Positions 16,370 to 25,381 of a DNA stretch of 37,189 nucleotides are shown in pieces. Below the pieces are notes generated by a model. The model was not told the origin of the DNA. It saw nothing but the letters and a program-made list of their open reading frames with translations, and did not search any database. Source of the DNA: Alphaproteobacteria bacterium (GTDB taxonomy: Bacteria; Pseudomonadota; Alphaproteobacteria; Rs-D84); the NCBI GenBank assembly GCA_013316395.1, contig WSMU01000004.1:1-37189 (forward strand), given 5' to 3'. Both the position numbers and the translations under genes were made by a program. Position 1 is the stretch's first letter; each line of letters starts with the position of its first letter.

Positions 16370-16798
16370 TTATTTACGGCTTTCGTATTCTTCTTGTTCT
16401 TCTATTGTCATTGTTGCGAGCGGTCGTGCCAGCATTCGTGACAAGCCGATTTCTTCGCCCGATACAACGCTGTAGCCGAATGTGCCGTTTTCCAAACGTT
16501 CCAGGGCGGAATTTATTTTGCGCAACAGGTTTGTGTCACGGCCCGCCATCCGCAGGTTCATTGTTATTTCCTGCTCAAATGATGCGTTGTCTGACGGGTC
16601 GCCAACACCGGCCGATTCTGCCTTTTCGGCCATGCGAACCGCGCTTAGAACAGAATCACTGTCATGGACCAGCTCTTCCTTTTGTGCTGTTAATATATGA
16701 TAAAAATACGCCAGCTGGTTTGGACACATATACGGCTCCGATTTTTTCGGTACGTATTTTGGTGGCAGTTCTATTGTTTTATAATCTTGTGCGGGCAC
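16370..16798 (-). CDS. DksA/TraR-family protein lacking zinc-finger cysteines
   Basis: 'GDPSDNASFEQEITMNLRMAGRDTNLLRKINSALERLENGTFGYSVVSGEEIGLSRMLARPLATMTIEEQEEYE'. Confidence 0.85.
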   Translation of the reverse strand: MPAQDYKTIELPPKYVPKKSEPYMCPNQLAYFYHILTAQKEELVHDSDSVLSAVRMAEKAESAGVGDPSDNASFEQEITMNLRMAGRDTNLLRKINSALERLENGTFGYSVVSGEEIGLSRMLARPLATMTIEEQEEYESRK

Positions 16799-16800
16799 TT

Positions 16801-17121
16801 TTATGCTCCTTTTAATTCCATAACCCAGTCGGTTAGCGTTTCAGGGTCCATAACGCCTGTACGTGCCTCAACCAGTTCGCCGTTTTTAAATGCCATTATT
16901 GACGGAATACTGCGGATGCCATATTTCGCAGGTGTGCGGCGGTTTGCTTCATCTATTTCAAATTTTACGAAGTTTACGTCCGGAATTTGTTCCGATACCT
17001 GCTCAAAAATAGGGCCAAACATGCGGCATGGACCACACCAAGACGCCCAGAAATCCACCAGGGTGATGTTGCCGGATACTAATTCATTAAAATTCGCATC
17101 GTTTGCGTGTTTCAAAGCCAT
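16801..17121 (-). CDS. trxA: Thioredoxin
   Basis: 'LVDFWASWCGPCRMFGPIFEQV' with WCGPC active site; start at MALKHANDANF (17121). Confidence 0.93.
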   Translation of the reverse strand: MALKHANDANFNELVSGNITLVDFWASWCGPCRMFGPIFEQVSEQIPDVNFVKFEIDEANRRTPAKYGIRSIPSIMAFKNGELVEARTGVMDPETLTDWVMELKGA

Positions 17122-17138
17122 CTTTTTCTCCTTCCTTG

Positions 17139-17166
17139 TTGATATTTGTGCTGAGTGTATTATAAT
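17139..17166 (+). promoter_or_regulatory. Putative sufS promoter
   Basis: TTGATA (17139-17144), 16-nt spacer, TATAAT (17161-17166). Confidence 0.55.
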
Positions 17167-17194
17167 CGATGTAAAAAGCAAGAGAAATCATAAA

Positions 17195-18328
17195 ATGAAT
17201 AAAATCATATACTTAGATGCTGCGGCAAGTGCATTGAAAACCGATGCCCTAATCGCGGCAGAGGTTGATTTTTTGCGGTATAAATATGCCAATGCGGGGC
17301 GTGGAATTTGTGCACGCGTTACCGCGGTTGATGATATGGTGGCACAGACGCGAACGGATGTGGCGGCATTTATAAATGCCGCTGCCGATGAAAACATTGT
17401 CTTTACAGGTGGGGCAACCGATGCAATGAACAGAATCGCACGGTTAATAGATTCTTCCTTGGGGACTGACAAGACAATAATGGTATCTGATTTAGACCAC
17501 CATTCGGCGCGGTTGCCGTTTGAATGCATTTGTGGCAGCCGGGGTGGCAATATTGTTTTGTGTCCGCTTGATACGGAAAATAATTTGGATTATTCAAATC
17601 TGCCGTATGCGGATGTGTTTGTAATAACCGCGATGTCCAATGTTTTTGGCATGCCCCAGGATGTGGCGCGTTTGGTTGCGGCGGCGCGCAAGAAAAATCC
17701 GGATGTTATTACGGTGGTTGACGCGGCCCAGTATGTTGTACATGAAAAGATAGATGTGCAGCAATGGGATTGTGACTTTATGTGTTTTTCCGCGCATAAA
17801 ATCGGTGGCGATACAGGGCTGGGGATAATGTATATGAAGAATCCCGAACGCTGGGTATTGCCCGATAAGTTTGGTGGCGGCATGGTTGCCAAGATAAACG
17901 GCGGCGAGACCGCGCATAATCGCGAAATACAGTGGGAACCGGTGCCCGCCAAGTTTGAAGCGGGGACGCTGCCACTGACGCAGATTGCGGGTCTGGGGGT
18001 GGCGATAAAACAATGGTCGCCGCGGGCCGGCGCAGATGTGATGCGTCATATTCGTCAGGGCTTGGAACGTATGCCGCGGGTACAAATATATACAGCGCCT
18101 GATGCGGCGGTTGCAACTTTTTCCGTAGAAGGGATGCATGTGCTGGATTTTGGGGCGCTGTGCGGTGCACGCGGGTTGTGCATGCGTGTGGGAAATATGT
18201 GTGCATCATGGGCCGTGCGGCGTCTGGGGGCGCCCGCGGGTGGTGTCGCGCGTTTGTCGGCGGGGCCATGGAATACGATTGCGGATGCGGACAGGGCGCT
18301 GGAAATAATAAGCGAAGTAATAAAATGA
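17195..18328 (+). CDS. sufS: Cysteine desulfurase (SufS-like)
   Basis: 'IYLDAAASALKTDALIAA', PLP-Lys region 'DFMCFSAHKIGGDTGLGIMY', catalytic-Cys region 'CMRVGNMCAS'. Confidence 0.85.
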   Translation: MNKIIYLDAAASALKTDALIAAEVDFLRYKYANAGRGICARVTAVDDMVAQTRTDVAAFINAAADENIVFTGGATDAMNRIARLIDSSLGTDKTIMVSDLDHHSARLPFECICGSRGGNIVLCPLDTENNLDYSNLPYADVFVITAMSNVFGMPQDVARLVAAARKKNPDVITVVDAAQYVVHEKIDVQQWDCDFMCFSAHKIGGDTGLGIMYMKNPERWVLPDKFGGGMVAKINGGETAHNREIQWEPVPAKFEAGTLPLTQIAGLGVAIKQWSPRAGADVMRHIRQGLERMPRVQIYTAPDAAVATFSVEGMHVLDFGALCGARGLCMRVGNMCASWAVRRLGAPAGGVARLSAGPWNTIADADRALEIISEVIK

Positions 18329-18636
18329 TAGAAAAAGAAGACATCATAAGCGCATTAAAGACTGTATATGACCCAGAGATTCCGGTAAATATCTGGGACC
18401 TGGGGTTGGTATATGACATTGCGGTGCAGCCGGATTCGGTTGTAATAACGATGACGTTTACCAGTCCGACATGCCCGATGATGGAAGAATTGCTGGAAAG
18501 TGTCCGTATGGCGGCGCAGGCTGTGGCCGGGGATACGCCGGTTCGGGTTGAGTTGGTGTGGGACCCACCGTGGAACCTGTCGCATATGTCAGAGGCGGCG
18601 CGGCTGGAGATGGATTTAACAGAACACGGGTGGTAG
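18325..18636 (+). CDS. MIP18/DUF59 family protein (SufT-like)
   Basis: 'IISALKTVYDPEIPVNIWDLGLVYDIAV...MTFTSPTCPMMEELLESV...VELVWDPPWNLSHMSEAARLEM'; ATGA overlap with sufS. Confidence 0.9.
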   Translation: MIEKEDIISALKTVYDPEIPVNIWDLGLVYDIAVQPDSVVITMTFTSPTCPMMEELLESVRMAAQAVAGDTPVRVELVWDPPWNLSHMSEAARLEMDLTEHGW

Positions 18637-18638
18637 TC

Positions 18639-19001
18639 ATGACATATCAGGAAATGAAAGATGCATTGGATATGGCGGGCGATGCTGCGGCGCGTCTGGA
18701 AATGGTTATGGATTTTGGCGCCCATATCCCGGTGCCACCGTCGGATGCGGTATGCAGTGAAATTGTCGGGTGCGCATCCCGGGTAGAGATATGCCGTCAT
18801 GGGAATCGTTTTTATGGGGAGGCCGATTCTGCCTTGGTGCGTGGAATTGTTGCAATAATTACCGCAATGGTTGACGGAAAAAATCCGCAGCAGATTCGTG
18901 AAATGGATTTGCATAGTGAATTTAAAAGCTTGAATTTACAACTTGGTACGGGGCGTCTGGGCGGGGTGAATTCAATGATTCGTTTTTTGGAGAATTTGTG
19001 A
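18639..19001 (+). CDS. sufE: SufE-family sulfur acceptor
   Basis: 'IPVPPSDAVCSEIVGCASRVEICRHGNRFYGEADSALVRGIVAIITAMVDGKNPQQI'. Confidence 0.88.
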   Translation: MTYQEMKDALDMAGDAAARLEMVMDFGAHIPVPPSDAVCSEIVGCASRVEICRHGNRFYGEADSALVRGIVAIITAMVDGKNPQQIREMDLHSEFKSLNLQLGTGRLGGVNSMIRFLENL

Positions 19002-19049
19002 TACACTGTATGGGAATATCTACCGCATTAGGGGGACGGGGGCGCGTAT

Positions 19050-19346
19050 ATGACGGAAGACGAGAAAATGTTTCATATAGGTATGTGGGCATTCGGTGCT
19101 GTTTTAGCGCTGACGATTGTTCTGCAGGTATGTTATCGTACCCAGAACAAGGCGCGTGACCGTATTCGGCGCGAGATTGTCACAACGCAGCAGCGCATGG
19201 CGGAGTTGGAGGCTAATTTTGCCTCATATGTTCGACCGGAAATTCTGCGCAATGTTGTTAGCAGCCTGTACCCTAAGTCAGAAGTTGTAAGCTTTCATAA
19301 ATCTGTCGGCATAGATGAATTGCCGCAAAAGGATGCGGATGTTTGA
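19050..19346 (+). CDS. FtsL-like single-TM coiled-coil protein
   Basis: 98 aa; one TM, then charged helical segment; overlaps the start of the FtsI-like gene. Confidence 0.6.
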   Translation: MTEDEKMFHIGMWAFGAVLALTIVLQVCYRTQNKARDRIRREIVTTQQRMAELEANFASYVRPEILRNVVSSLYPKSEVVSFHKSVGIDELPQKDADV

Positions 19347-20964
19347 AGTAGGGCGTGATATTTTTAAAAATGGATTTCGTGGCGGCGGCACCGGTGTCGC
19401 CGGTCGCGGGCGTTTGCGCTTTATACATTGTCTGTTTATTCTTGCGTTCGGGTTGTTTATTGCGCGAACACTGCAATTGGGAATACAGGGCACAGACCGG
19501 TCCCGGCATGCGGGCGCTGTGGGTAACTGGACGGTTAGCCGCGCCGACATTGTTGACCGTAATGGCGACATTTTGGCAAAGAATATAATGTCGGGGCATA
19601 TTACGCTGCGGCCGGGTCATGTGCGCAATCATGATGCGGTGGCGGAACTAATACATTCTTTGCTGCCTTATGAATACTCGCTGGCGGATGCGCTGCGTTT
19701 GGTAAATTCTTCACGCCGATTCGTTTATATAAAAAAGTATGCGTCTGATGCGGCACGCGCCGCGGTAAAAAAGGCCCGTCTGGAGGGGCTGGAGGTAGAG
19801 GATATTCAAACACGCCGCTATCCAAAGCGCCGATTGTTCTCGCATGTTGTTGGATATGTTAATGTCGAAGGACGCGGTATGGACGGGGCAGAGCGTATAT
19901 TTGATGAATATCTGCGTGAAAATTCCGACCCGTTGCGATTGTCACTCGATTCGCGTGTGCAGAGCGTATTTTATGAGCAACTGTCGGCCGCTATGAGCAA
20001 GTATCAGGCCAAAGGTGCAATGGGGCTGCTGATGAATTCGCGTACAGGTGAAATGGTGGCGATGGTATCTCTGCCGGATTTTGACCCAGAGAACCGCAGT
20101 GCAGACCCCGTGGGGCATCGTACCTTTATGCCGATGCGCGGTGTTTTTGAAATGGGGTCAATATTTAAAATATTCAACACTGCAATGGCGATGGAGAATG
20201 GTATTACAAAAGAATACTATGTCGCCGAGCCGTATAAAATATTGGATAAATTCGGACGGACTGCTGCGCGAATCAGCGATGTTCGCAGCTTTAAGCCGCC
20301 GCGGCCGCATTTGTCGGTTGAAGAAATCATGCTGCATTCTTGTAACGCGGGCAGTGCGCAGATTGCGCTGGATTTGCCAGATGGCGCACAAAAGGAGTTT
20401 TTCCACAGACTGCATATGGATGAACGCCTGGAGCTGGAGTTTGGTCGCACAGAGCGGACTTTGATGCCCGCAAAGTGGGGGCCGGTGGAAAGGGCAACGA
20501 TGTCTTTTGGACATGGTATTTCTGTAACGCCCATGCATTTGATAATGGCCGTTAATGCAATGACAAACGGGGGAATATATATTTATCCGACCCTGCATAA
20601 GCGCAGCGTTGGCGCAGTATCGGGAACGCGGGTGCTGGCGCCGGAGATATCGGCGCGTCTGCGGGCGGTTATGGTTCGCGTGGCCGAAGAGACCAGTGGT
20701 AAAAAGGCACGCGTGGCCGGAATTCAAATCGGTGGAAAAACAGCGACGGCGGAAAAATGGGTTAATGGAAAAGTAGATCATAAGAAAAATCTGACCGCGT
20801 TCGCGGGAATATTCCCCGGTGATGCACCTCAGTACACAATTTTGGTTATTTTAGATGAACCAAAGGGTACGGCGGAAACATTTGGTCTGCGTACGGCGGC
20901 ATGGAATGCGGTGCCCACAACGGGAAAGATTCTTGACAGCATACTGCCGTTGCTATTTGAATAA
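19339..20964 (+). CDS. ftsI: Peptidoglycan transpeptidase FtsI/PBP3-like
   Basis: 'SRADIVDRNGDILAKNI', SxxK 'SIFK', SxN 'SCN', KTG-equivalent 'GGKTATAEKW'. Confidence 0.88.
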   Translation: MFEVGRDIFKNGFRGGGTGVAGRGRLRFIHCLFILAFGLFIARTLQLGIQGTDRSRHAGAVGNWTVSRADIVDRNGDILAKNIMSGHITLRPGHVRNHDAVAELIHSLLPYEYSLADALRLVNSSRRFVYIKKYASDAARAAVKKARLEGLEVEDIQTRRYPKRRLFSHVVGYVNVEGRGMDGAERIFDEYLRENSDPLRLSLDSRVQSVFYEQLSAAMSKYQAKGAMGLLMNSRTGEMVAMVSLPDFDPENRSADPVGHRTFMPMRGVFEMGSIFKIFNTAMAMENGITKEYYVAEPYKILDKFGRTAARISDVRSFKPPRPHLSVEEIMLHSCNAGSAQIALDLPDGAQKEFFHRLHMDERLELEFGRTERTLMPAKWGPVERATMSFGHGISVTPMHLIMAVNAMTNGGIYIYPTLHKRSVGAVSGTRVLAPEISARLRAVMVRVAEETSGKKARVAGIQIGGKTATAEKWVNGKVDHKKNLTAFAGIFPGDAPQYTILVILDEPKGTAETFGLRTAAWNAVPTTGKILDSILPLLFE

Positions 20965-21005
20965 TTTTTGATTATAATAGCTCTGATAATAAAAAAGAGT
21001 AAACG

Positions 21006-22760
21006 TTGAGAAAGATAGTGGAAAAATCCATGCTTGGGCGGGCATGGGTGTCGGCATATACAGAGCAGGATGAAGTTTTTGTTGCGCCCGAAGATTTAAT
21101 AGGAAAAATACTGCATTGTCGCGGCATAGACGGCGACGCAGAGCGTGCCAGGTTTTTAAATCCATCAATAAAGGAATATATGCCAGACCCCAGCATCCTG
21201 CGGGATATGGATGTGGCCGCCGCTATAATCGCAGACCATATAACGGCCGGGGACAAGATTGCCATATACGGCGATTATGATGTTGATGGTGTTACATCGA
21301 CGGCGGTGTTTGTAAAATATCTGCGGACACTGGGGTGTGATGTTATGTGGCATTTGCCAACACGCGAAGGTGAGGGGTATGGCCTAAACGTTGCCGCGGT
21401 TGAAGATATTGCCGCCCAGGGGGCAAAGCTGCTGATTACGGTTGATTGTGGCATAAGTGGCGCGACAGAGGTTGCGCGCGCCCGCGCGCTGGGGATGCGC
21501 GTTGTTGTAACCGACCACCATTCGCCTGATTCTGAATTGCCCGATGCGGATGCGGTGGTAAATCCCAAACGCGCGGATGATACGTCCGGTATGTCATATC
21601 TGGCCGGCGTGGGGGTTGCGTTTTTAACACTGGTGGCGGTAAATCGCGAATTAAAATCGCGCAATGCGGAACAATTACGCGATAAAATCGCTGATATCAA
21701 CCTTATAAATTATCTGGATTTTGTTGCACTGGGCACTATATGCGATACGATGCCACTGATAGGGTTAAATCGTGCGTTTGTTGCAACCGGGCTAAAGGTT
21801 ATGGGCCTGCGCCAGAATTTGGGTCTGCGTGTGCTAATGGAGGTGGCGGGAATAAAAAAGCCGTCTGTCTATGCGGCGGGTTTTGCACTGGGGCCGCGGT
21901 TGAATGCGGCGGGGCGTTTGGATTCTGCGTCGCCTGCGCTTGAATTGCTGCTGACGGATAATACGCTTATTGCATACGATTTGGCGGGCAAGCTGCATCG
22001 TATGAACCAGGAAAGAATAGATATTCAAAACGCGATTATGTTGCGTGCAAATGAAATGGCCGCGGCATCGGCACCCGATAGATGCAGTCTGTTTGTTTGT
22101 GGCGATAACTGGCATGGTGGTGTTATGGGAATTATCGCCGGTCGCCTAAAAGATAAATATAATCTGCCGGCATGTGTTGCAACCAAGGCCGACGGGGTAA
22201 TAAACGGTTCGGGTCGAAGTGTTGCCGGCGTTGACTTGGGGCGGATTATACATGAGGCCCTGGCCGCGGGAATTGCAAAAGAAGGCGGCGGTCATGCGGC
22301 GGCGGCGGGCTTTACCCTGGATGCGGATAAAGAAGAAGCGTTTCGTGAATTTTTGGAACGTGCGGCCCGCGCACAGTTAAACGGCTGCCCGCCCGCGCGT
22401 GAGGTTATGGTTGACGCGGAGCTGGATGCGGGTGGGGCGAATATGCGTCTGGTAAAACAGATGTGTGCACTGGAACCCTTTGGACAGGGAAATCCGGAAC
22501 CTATGCTGGTGCTGCGTTCGGGGCGTCTGAAAAATGCGGTGGTTATGGGTGGCGGTGCACATCTGCGCGGCAGTATTGCAACCGTGGCAGGGACAACTTT
22601 GGCGTTTGTTGGCTTTAATCTGGTTGGCACGCCGGTTGGTGATTTTTTGCTGGACGATGCAAATGCAAACACTACAATAACTCTGTTGGGGCGGTTAAAG
22701 GAAAACGAGTATAATGGACGCGTCAGCGCACAATTTTTCCTAGAAGACATTGCGGTTTAG
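21006..22760 (+). CDS. recJ: Single-stranded-DNA exonuclease RecJ
   Basis: 'IAIYGDYDVDGVTSTAVFVKYL', 'VVTDHHSPDSELPDADAVVNPK', 'GFALGPRLNAAGRL', 'GGGHAAAAGFTL'; start could be TTG 21006, GTG 21018 or ATG 21030. Confidence 0.93.
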   Translation: MRKIVEKSMLGRAWVSAYTEQDEVFVAPEDLIGKILHCRGIDGDAERARFLNPSIKEYMPDPSILRDMDVAAAIIADHITAGDKIAIYGDYDVDGVTSTAVFVKYLRTLGCDVMWHLPTREGEGYGLNVAAVEDIAAQGAKLLITVDCGISGATEVARARALGMRVVVTDHHSPDSELPDADAVVNPKRADDTSGMSYLAGVGVAFLTLVAVNRELKSRNAEQLRDKIADINLINYLDFVALGTICDTMPLIGLNRAFVATGLKVMGLRQNLGLRVLMEVAGIKKPSVYAAGFALGPRLNAAGRLDSASPALELLLTDNTLIAYDLAGKLHRMNQERIDIQNAIMLRANEMAAASAPDRCSLFVCGDNWHGGVMGIIAGRLKDKYNLPACVATKADGVINGSGRSVAGVDLGRIIHEALAAGIAKEGGGHAAAAGFTLDADKEEAFREFLERAARAQLNGCPPAREVMVDAELDAGGANMRLVKQMCALEPFGQGNPEPMLVLRSGRLKNAVVMGGGAHLRGSIATVAGTTLAFVGFNLVGTPVGDFLLDDANANTTITLLGRLKENEYNGRVSAQFFLEDIAV

Positions 22761-22762
22761 AT

Positions 22763-23713
22763 ATGAATGATAAATTACAAATTTTTACAGATAAGATAAA
22801 AGCAGCCAAATCAATCGCAATAATAGGGCATAAAAATCCCGACGGTGATGCGTTGGGCAGTGCATTGGCCCTGGGGCGTCTGATAGAGTTGAACTTTGGT
22901 ATATCGCCGGTATGTACGTATGACGGGAATATTCCGGAAACGTTGGGTGATGTGCCACTGCGTTCGCGGATGCGGTATTTCGGGCATTTAAATATCACAC
23001 ACCCGTTTGATGTGGTGATTTTGGTAGATTATGGTACCGCGCGTCATGTCGAGTTTGCGTCATCTGTTATTCAAAACGCAGGATTTATTATTGAAATAGA
23101 TCACCATAAAAATGATGCGCCGCTGGGTGCGTTATGCATTGATGATGAGGCGGCGGATGCAACTGCGGTTCTTGTGTATGAAATGATGCGCAGTCAGAAT
23201 TGGAAATGCGATGCGGATGTTTTAAATCTGCTGGCGCTGGGGATTGTTACGGATACTGGATATTTTAAGTTTGCCAGAACTGGTCGCGTAATGCGAATAA
23301 TGGCCGACATGGTCGACCAGGGTGTGCGTCTGCGCGGTGTTTATGACATGCTAAATAATCAGCCTAAGAAAACCATACTGGTTGAATCGCGTGCAGTCGC
23401 CACGGCAGAGTTTTTTTATCGTGACCGGTTGGCGGTGGCGACGATACTAAATCGCGACTATAGAAATATGGACGGCCGTGGTGAAAATGTTTTGGATATT
23501 TTGGCACGAATAAAAGGTGTTGAATACATAGCGCTGCTAAAGCAGCAAAAGGATAACCAGATAGGTGTATCGCTGCGCGGGCGGACGCGCGCCGTGAATC
23601 ATATTGCGCAGGCGCTGGGCGGTGGCGGGCATATGTTTGCCGCCGGTGCGGTCTTGCGCGATTCGCTGGAAAATGTTCATGATAAAGTAGTAGAGATGTT
23701 TAGGGGGGAATAG
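22763..23713 (+). CDS. nrnA: NrnA-like DHH/DHHA1 phosphoesterase (nanoRNase/pAp phosphatase)
   Basis: 'IAIIGHKNPDGDALGSALALG', 'VVILVDYGTARH', 'IIEIDHHKND', 'GIVTDTGYFKF', 'ALGGGGHMFAAGAVL'. Confidence 0.85.
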   Translation: MNDKLQIFTDKIKAAKSIAIIGHKNPDGDALGSALALGRLIELNFGISPVCTYDGNIPETLGDVPLRSRMRYFGHLNITHPFDVVILVDYGTARHVEFASSVIQNAGFIIEIDHHKNDAPLGALCIDDEAADATAVLVYEMMRSQNWKCDADVLNLLALGIVTDTGYFKFARTGRVMRIMADMVDQGVRLRGVYDMLNNQPKKTILVESRAVATAEFFYRDRLAVATILNRDYRNMDGRGENVLDILARIKGVEYIALLKQQKDNQIGVSLRGRTRAVNHIAQALGGGGHMFAAGAVLRDSLENVHDKVVEMFRGE

Positions 23714-23716
23714 GAT

Positions 23717-24334
23717 ATGTTTAGAAAAGTTTTAATTTTTGTATTGTGTTTTGTTACATGTGGTGGCGCATATGCGGCGACCGACAAGGGGTTGGTAGAG
23801 CGTGCGGAAAAATATCTGAATTCTATTACGGGGCTGTCAGGCGGATTTGTTCAGACGGCCAATGGAACGAGTGCAAAAGGTACTTTTTCCATGCTGCGCC
23901 CGGGCAAGGTTCGTCTGGATTATGACAATATGCCTGTGCAGATGATTGCCGATGGCAAAGATTTGTATTTTTTCGACAAATCACTGGACCAGATTACTAC
24001 GGTTCCGTTAACCAGTACGCCCGCCGGAATTTTAGTACGAAAAAAGATAGATTTACAAAACGCCGATATTGCCGTAACAGATACTGTCCAGGGCAAGGAT
24101 ACTTTTTCCCTTAAAATGAATTTGCGTGGTCAAGAAGGGCTTGGGAATATGACCGTTGTTTTCAATAACAGTCCGGTTGCCTTGCATTCATGGTCGGTGG
24201 TTGATGCAACCGGGGCTAAGACGGATGTGGTGTTTAATAACCTGGGACCTAAAACAAATTTTGCAAAAGACTATTTCCAGATTCAGCGTCACAAAACTGT
24301 TGGTACCGGTGGCGGCGATGCTTTTTATGATTAG
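23717..24334 (+). CDS. lolA: Outer-membrane lipoprotein carrier protein
   Basis: Signal peptide; 'LNSITGLSGGFVQTANGTSAKGTFSMLRPGKVRLDYDNMPVQMIADGKDLYFFDKSLDQITTVPL'. Confidence 0.88.
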   Translation: MFRKVLIFVLCFVTCGGAYAATDKGLVERAEKYLNSITGLSGGFVQTANGTSAKGTFSMLRPGKVRLDYDNMPVQMIADGKDLYFFDKSLDQITTVPLTSTPAGILVRKKIDLQNADIAVTDTVQGKDTFSLKMNLRGQEGLGNMTVVFNNSPVALHSWSVVDATGAKTDVVFNNLGPKTNFAKDYFQIQRHKTVGTGGGDAFYD

Positions 24335-24342
24335 GTGGGCGG

Positions 24343-24639
24343 ATGTTTGGAATCAGCTGGGCTGAGTTTGCTGTTATTTTCCTGGTGGCGGTTTTAATTA
24401 TTCCGGCGCGCCGGTGGCCTGATGTGGCACGATTCCTGGCGCGGGCGGTAAAGACTGTCCGTGCGCTGGTATGGAAGATTACAGATGCATCGGAACAGAT
24501 AAAAGACAGACTGGATATGGAATGCCCCATTGATGATATTATAAATACAACAACGCGTGATGTTCTGGACCAAATTTCTGTTCGGCGTAAAAGAACAACG
24601 GCGGGACACAAAGGTAATAGGCGGGCGGGCAAAAAATGA
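24343..24639 (+). CDS. tatB: Twin-arginine translocase subunit TatB
   Basis: 'MFGISWAEFAVIFLVAVLIIPARRWPDVARFLARAVKTVRAL' adjacent to tatC. Confidence 0.88.
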   Translation: MFGISWAEFAVIFLVAVLIIPARRWPDVARFLARAVKTVRALVWKITDASEQIKDRLDMECPIDDIINTTTRDVLDQISVRRKRTTAGHKGNRRAGKK

Positions 24640-25343
24640 AAATGACACTGATGCAGCATTTTGCCGAATTGCGTCGTCGCATTTTATGGGTGGCCTTGAT
24701 TTTTGCCGCAGGTTTTGGTGCAGGCTGGTTTTTTGCACCCCCGTTGCAGGCGTTTCTGACCCAGCCGCTGCTGGCGGTATGGCCGGGGGGGACAATGCTT
24801 TATACCGGTTTGGCGGATGGCTTGATGATACAGTTTTCTCTGGCGACGGGTGTTGCGCTGATGGTCGCCGCGCCGGCGGCGCTGTGGCATGTGTGGGCCT
24901 TTGTGGCGCCGGGCCTGAAAAAAAATGAAAAGCGTGTTATATGGCCGATTTTATTGATGTCGCCTGTTTTGTTTCTGGCCGGGGCTGCGTTTGCGTTTTA
25001 TATTTTATTCCCAATCGCATTTAAATTTTTTGTGGATTTAAATCAGGCGGCCCCAGTGCCTAGTGTTCTAATGCCGGCCGCACGTGATTATCTGTCGTTT
25101 GCAATTGGGTTATTAAAAGTCTTTGGGGTGGCCTTTCAATTACCGTTGGTGTTGGTTTTGCTTAACCGCATCGGTGTTCTGCGTCGGTCGGTTGCCGTGC
25201 GCATGCGCCGATATGCGATTGTTATGATTGTGGCTGCGGCTGCTATGCTGACGCCGCCTGATGTCGTGTCGCAGATAATACTGGCACTGCCGATGTGGGC
25301 GCTGTTTGAAATAAGCATTCTATTTATGCGACGCGACCAATAG
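24636..25343 (+). CDS. tatC: Twin-arginine translocase subunit TatC
   Basis: 'LMQHFAELRRRILWVALIFAAGFGAGWFFAPPLQAFL' and 'GVAFQLPLVLVLLNRIGVL'. Confidence 0.95.
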   Translation: MKMTLMQHFAELRRRILWVALIFAAGFGAGWFFAPPLQAFLTQPLLAVWPGGTMLYTGLADGLMIQFSLATGVALMVAAPAALWHVWAFVAPGLKKNEKRVIWPILLMSPVLFLAGAAFAFYILFPIAFKFFVDLNQAAPVPSVLMPAARDYLSFAIGLLKVFGVAFQLPLVLVLLNRIGVLRRSVAVRMRRYAIVMIVAAAAMLTPPDVVSQIILALPMWALFEISILFMRRDQ

Positions 25344-25347
25344 CGTT

Positions 25348-25375
25348 TTGTTTGACGCAAGTTTTATGATATAAT
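25348..25375 (+). promoter_or_regulatory. Extended -10 promoter for the nlpD-like gene
   Basis: TTGTTT (25348-25353), 16-nt spacer, TGaTATAAT (-10 at 25370-25375); shares the 14-mer ttttatgatataat with 15204-15217. Confidence 0.6.
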
Positions 25376-25381
25376 TTGCGT

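Noticed and set aside
16697-17194. N-terminal extension of the sufS ORF (ORF starts at 16697)
   Set aside because: Extension is antisense to the dksA-like and trxA genes; the SufS homology starts at 17195 after a good promoter.
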